Position numbers and translations under genes: made by a program. 15,996 nucleotides of DNA from Cacconaster sp045617505 (GTDB taxonomy: Bacteria > Bacteroidota > Bacteroidia > Bacteroidales > UBA932). Location: assembly GCA_045617505.1 (NCBI GenBank), contig JAZLIS010000124.1, positions 1 to 15,996 on the forward strand, written 5' to 3'. The notes beneath the pieces are model-generated. The model saw only the letters and a program-made list of their open reading frames with translations, was not told the DNA's origin and searched no databases. How positions within the stretch are numbered: the stretch's first letter is position 1; the number at the start of each line of letters is the position of its first letter. Below, piece after piece: positions 14,125-15,996 of the stretch.

Positions 14125-15570
14125 ATGATCAGTACCATCAGTGAAGTTTCCCGATGTCTTTTGTGCAATGAAGCACCTTGCACCAAGGCCTGCCCGAAAT
14201 CATTGGACCCTGCCCGAGGCATACGGGCCCTGCTTTTTGAAGACGACAATGCCGCGCCTTCTTTCTTCAATGCGGATGACTGCGCCTCTTGCTCCGCACC
14301 GTGTGAAAAGGCTTGCATCCATTACGATTTCCCTATAAGAATCAAGGAATTGGCAGAAAAGGTCGGCCCTAAATCACTCCCGGGAAAGACGGATTTGTCA
14401 ATCGATTTCTGCGGTATCCATTGTGAGAACCCTTTTTTTCTCGCCTCGTCGGTAATTGCCAGCAACTATGATATGATTGCGAAAGCCTTTGACATGGACT
14501 GGGGCGGGGCCGTTTTCAAGACCATTTCGTTCCTGAACGCAAAGGATGTGTCGCCCCGTTTCGACCGGGTGGAGAAGGAAGGAACACCTTTCATCGGTTT
14601 CAGAAATATGGAACAGACCAGCGCGAACAGGCCGGAAGAGGATTTTTCCACAATAGCCCGTCTGAAAAAAGAGTATCCCGGCAAGGTGATAGTGGCCTCC
14701 ATTATGGGTTCCGACGAGCAGGAGTGGGAGACACTCGCCCGGATGTCCGAAGAAGCAGGTGCCGATATGGTCGAGTGCAATTTTTCCTGCCCCCATATGA
14801 AGGCCAGAAGAGCAGGCAGCGATGTCGGCCAGAATCCGGAGTTAGTCCGAACTTACACTATGGCAACCAAACGCGGCACCTCCCTGCCGGTGATTGCAAA
14901 GATGACCCCGAACATCGCCCATATCGAAGAACCCTCGTTCGCCGCAAAGATGGGCGGAGCGGACGCAATAGCCGCAATCAATACCATCAAGAGCATCACT
15001 CTGAAACATCGCAGTGAAGTGTCAGGGATGAAGACGGTTTCAGGATATAGCGGGAAGGCTATAAAACCCATCGCACAACGCTGCATTCTCGACATAGCAA
15101 AGGCTCCTGAAACGACGGGGTTGCCTCTTAGCGGAATAGGAGGCATTGAAACCTGGAAGGATGCCATCGAATATATCAGGATAGGATGCTCGAACGTACA
15201 GGTATGTACTGCTGTGATGCAGTATGGGTACAGGATTGTCGATGATTTGATTGCCGGCGTTCAGGATTATATGGTACGCCACGGCGTGAAACGACTCTCG
15301 GATATCGTGGGCGAGGCTCTTCCGCAGTTCGTTTCGCCGGATAAACTGGACAGCGACACTTTTGTCCTTCCCAGATTCGACAAGGAGAAATGTATCGGTT
15401 GCGGACGATGCTACGTCTCCTGCCGTGACGGTGGGCATCAGGCGATAAAATTCAATCCTGATACTCGCAGGCCGTCCCTTTTGGGGAAATGCTGTGTCGG
15501 TTGTCACCTCTGTATGCTTATCTGTCCGGTCGGTGCCATATCCCCTAGAGTGAGAATACCGATACCCTAG
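14125..15570 (+). CDS. PreA-like dihydropyrimidine dehydrogenase subunit with extra N-terminal Fe-S module
   Basis: A 481-residue FMN/iron-sulfur protein. The core (about 95-410) matches PreA, the catalytic subunit of bacterial dihydropyrimidine dehydrogenase: Lys132 in FKTISF, NFSCPHM from 219, GSDVGQ at 231-236, KMTPNI, AINTIKSI with Asn286-Thr287, and SGIGGIETW. The C-terminus has two [4Fe-4S] motifs: Cys423/426/429/433 and Cys457/460/463/467. The N-terminus adds an eight-cysteine module (Cys11/14/19/23 and 53/56/60/64) like that of the PreT/GltD electron-transfer partner or animal DPD, but without any FAD or NAD domain. No preT lies beside it. Val234 aligns with the catalytic Cys671 of mammalian DPD; I recall the same GSDVGQ form in E. 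coli PreA. Uracil/thymine reduction is likely but another substrate is possible. Confidence 0.85.
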   Translation: MISTISEVSRCLLCNEAPCTKACPKSLDPARGIRALLFEDDNAAPSFFNADDCASCSAPCEKACIHYDFPIRIKELAEKVGPKSLPGKTDLSIDFCGIHCENPFFLASSVIASNYDMIAKAFDMDWGGAVFKTISFLNAKDVSPRFDRVEKEGTPFIGFRNMEQTSANRPEEDFSTIARLKKEYPGKVIVASIMGSDEQEWETLARMSEEAGADMVECNFSCPHMKARRAGSDVGQNPELVRTYTMATKRGTSLPVIAKMTPNIAHIEEPSFAAKMGGADAIAAINTIKSITLKHRSEVSGMKTVSGYSGKAIKPIAQRCILDIAKAPETTGLPLSGIGGIETWKDAIEYIRIGCSNVQVCTAVMQYGYRIVDDLIAGVQDYMVRHGVKRLSDIVGEALPQFVSPDKLDSDTFVLPRFDKEKCIGCGRCYVSCRDGGHQAIKFNPDTRRPSLLGKCCVGCHLCMLICPVGAISPRVRIPIP

Positions 15571-15663
15571 TAATGGTATGAACAAAGTCTCTTCCCGTTA
15601 TAGATATGCGTCTGTTGTCTAAGAAATAATAACTCGCACAACGTACGCTATATCATTCCAATA

Positions 15664-15676
15664 CCGATGTGAGTTT
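15664..15676 (+). repeat. 13-bp direct repeat, copy 2
   Basis: Identical to 14043-14055 (CCGATGTGAGTTT). It lies 94 nt after the PreA-like gene and 21 nt before the -33 box of the antitoxin promoter. It might be part of a shared control site or a duplicated target; nothing else supports either idea. Confidence 0.4.
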
Positions 15677-15696
15677 GATACAAAAATGGAATAACT

Positions 15697-15729
15697 TTTG
15701 GATAAATAAAGCAAAATGCATTATATTTG
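15697..15729 (+). promoter_or_regulatory. Promoter of the RelB/DinJ antitoxin gene
   Basis: TTTG (15697-15700), a 21-nt spacer, then TATATTTG (15722-15729) followed by CA: a full match to the Bacteroidota consensus. The start site is expected near 15733, giving a leader of about 25 nt before the ATG at 15758. An imperfect inverted repeat, GCAAA-N10-TTTGC (15711-15730), overlaps the -7 box. It is placed where an antitoxin or toxin-antitoxin complex could repress its own gene. Confidence 0.7.
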
Positions 15730-15757
15730 CAGTACAAAAGTTAAAATCAGCGAGAAT

Positions 15758-15996
15758 ATGGCACTATCTACAGTTACAATTCGTGTCGATGACACGCTTA
15801 AAAACAATTTCAATAGCCTTTGTGGGCAATTCGGCCTTAGCAATACTGCGGCTTTCACATTGTTTATGAAAGCTGTTGTTCGTGAACGTCGGATTCCATT
15901 TGATATCAGGATTGACTCTGACGAAGAAATCAGAGCCAAGGCGATCAGTGCTTTTGCTCAAATGAGAGCAGACGTCGCGGAGAGTGATATGCAGGA
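15758..15996 (+). CDS. RelB/DinJ-family type II antitoxin (N-terminal part, cut by window end)
   Basis: The frame from the ATG at 15758 stays open to the window end (79 codons). It begins with a ribbon-helix-helix strand, STVTIRVDDTLK. A first helix follows (NNFNSLCGQFGL), then the typical second helix S-NTAAFTLFMKAVVRERRIPFDI, which is the hallmark of RelB/DinJ antitoxins. The charged region after residue 50 (DSDEEIRAKAISAFAQMR) is where the toxin-binding tail begins. In this family the antitoxin binds DNA as a dimer and neutralises a RelE/YafQ-type mRNA interferase encoded just downstream, here beyond the window. The segment looks more AT-rich than the neighbouring housekeeping genes, as is common for mobile toxin-antitoxin loci. 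Competing frames over this stretch look like shadows. Confidence 0.85.
   Translation, partial: MALSTVTIRVDDTLKNNFNSLCGQFGLSNTAAFTLFMKAVVRERRIPFDIRIDSDEEIRAKAISAFAQMRADVAESDMQ

Noticed and set aside
15562..15579. ATACC/GGTAT hairpin at the end of the PreA-like gene
   Set aside because: A 5-bp stem with an 8-nt loop spanning the stop codon and no T-run; too weak to call a terminator.
15669..15869. 66-residue plus-strand frame spanning the antitoxin promoter
   Set aside because: It runs through a strong promoter and overlaps the RelB/DinJ frame, which has clear family motifs.

Overview
The window looks like a chromosomal segment of an uncultured-type member of the Bacteroidales (phylum Bacteroidota). 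Three things point there: promoters of the Bacteroidota form (TTTG, about 20 nt, TAnnTTTG), almost no Shine-Dalgarno sequences, and an ATP synthase operon in the order beta-epsilon-a-c-b-delta-alpha-gamma with an epsilon lacking its C-terminal domain and a subunit a carrying a signal peptide. Genus-level placement is not possible by eye.

Layout. 1-96 is the tail of an unidentified gene, followed by about 240 nt with no convincing gene. A lipoprotein alpha/beta-hydrolase (335-1630) has its own promoter and ends 14 nt before the complete F1Fo ATP synthase operon atpDCBEFHAG (1645-8205). Genes in the operon are spaced by 21 nt or less, and several overlap. An AI-2E/UPF0118 family membrane protein (8227-9360) follows after 21 nt, so one transcript could run from 335 to 9360. 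Its stop overlaps the stop of a convergent minus-strand pair of paralogous MFS transporters (12065-10701, then 10682-9357) that resemble the MFSD1 group. An 89-nt region with two overlapping promoters separates this pair from the divergent dxs (12155-14020, first step of the MEP isoprenoid pathway). After 104 nt comes a PreA-like dihydropyrimidine dehydrogenase/FMN-iron-sulfur protein with an extra N-terminal cysteine-rich module (14125-15570). The right edge holds a RelB/DinJ-type antitoxin gene with its own promoter, cut by the window end.

How the genes fit together. The ATP synthase is complete (F1 alpha, beta, gamma, delta, epsilon; Fo a, b, c). Its c-ring residues fit proton rather than sodium coupling. 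The other genes are separate units: lipid precursor synthesis (dxs), two carriers of unknown substrate, an Fe-S flavoenzyme without its usual NAD-binding partner, and the start of a probable toxin-antitoxin locus.

Most of the window is housekeeping. I see no CRISPR array, tRNA, rRNA, insertion sequence, phage gene or clear Rho-independent terminator, and no convincing undescribed multi-gene system. The most interesting points are the PreA-like fusion without PreT, the overlapping divergent promoters giving a near-leaderless dxs mRNA, the tandem MFSD1-like pair, and the edge toxin-antitoxin locus.
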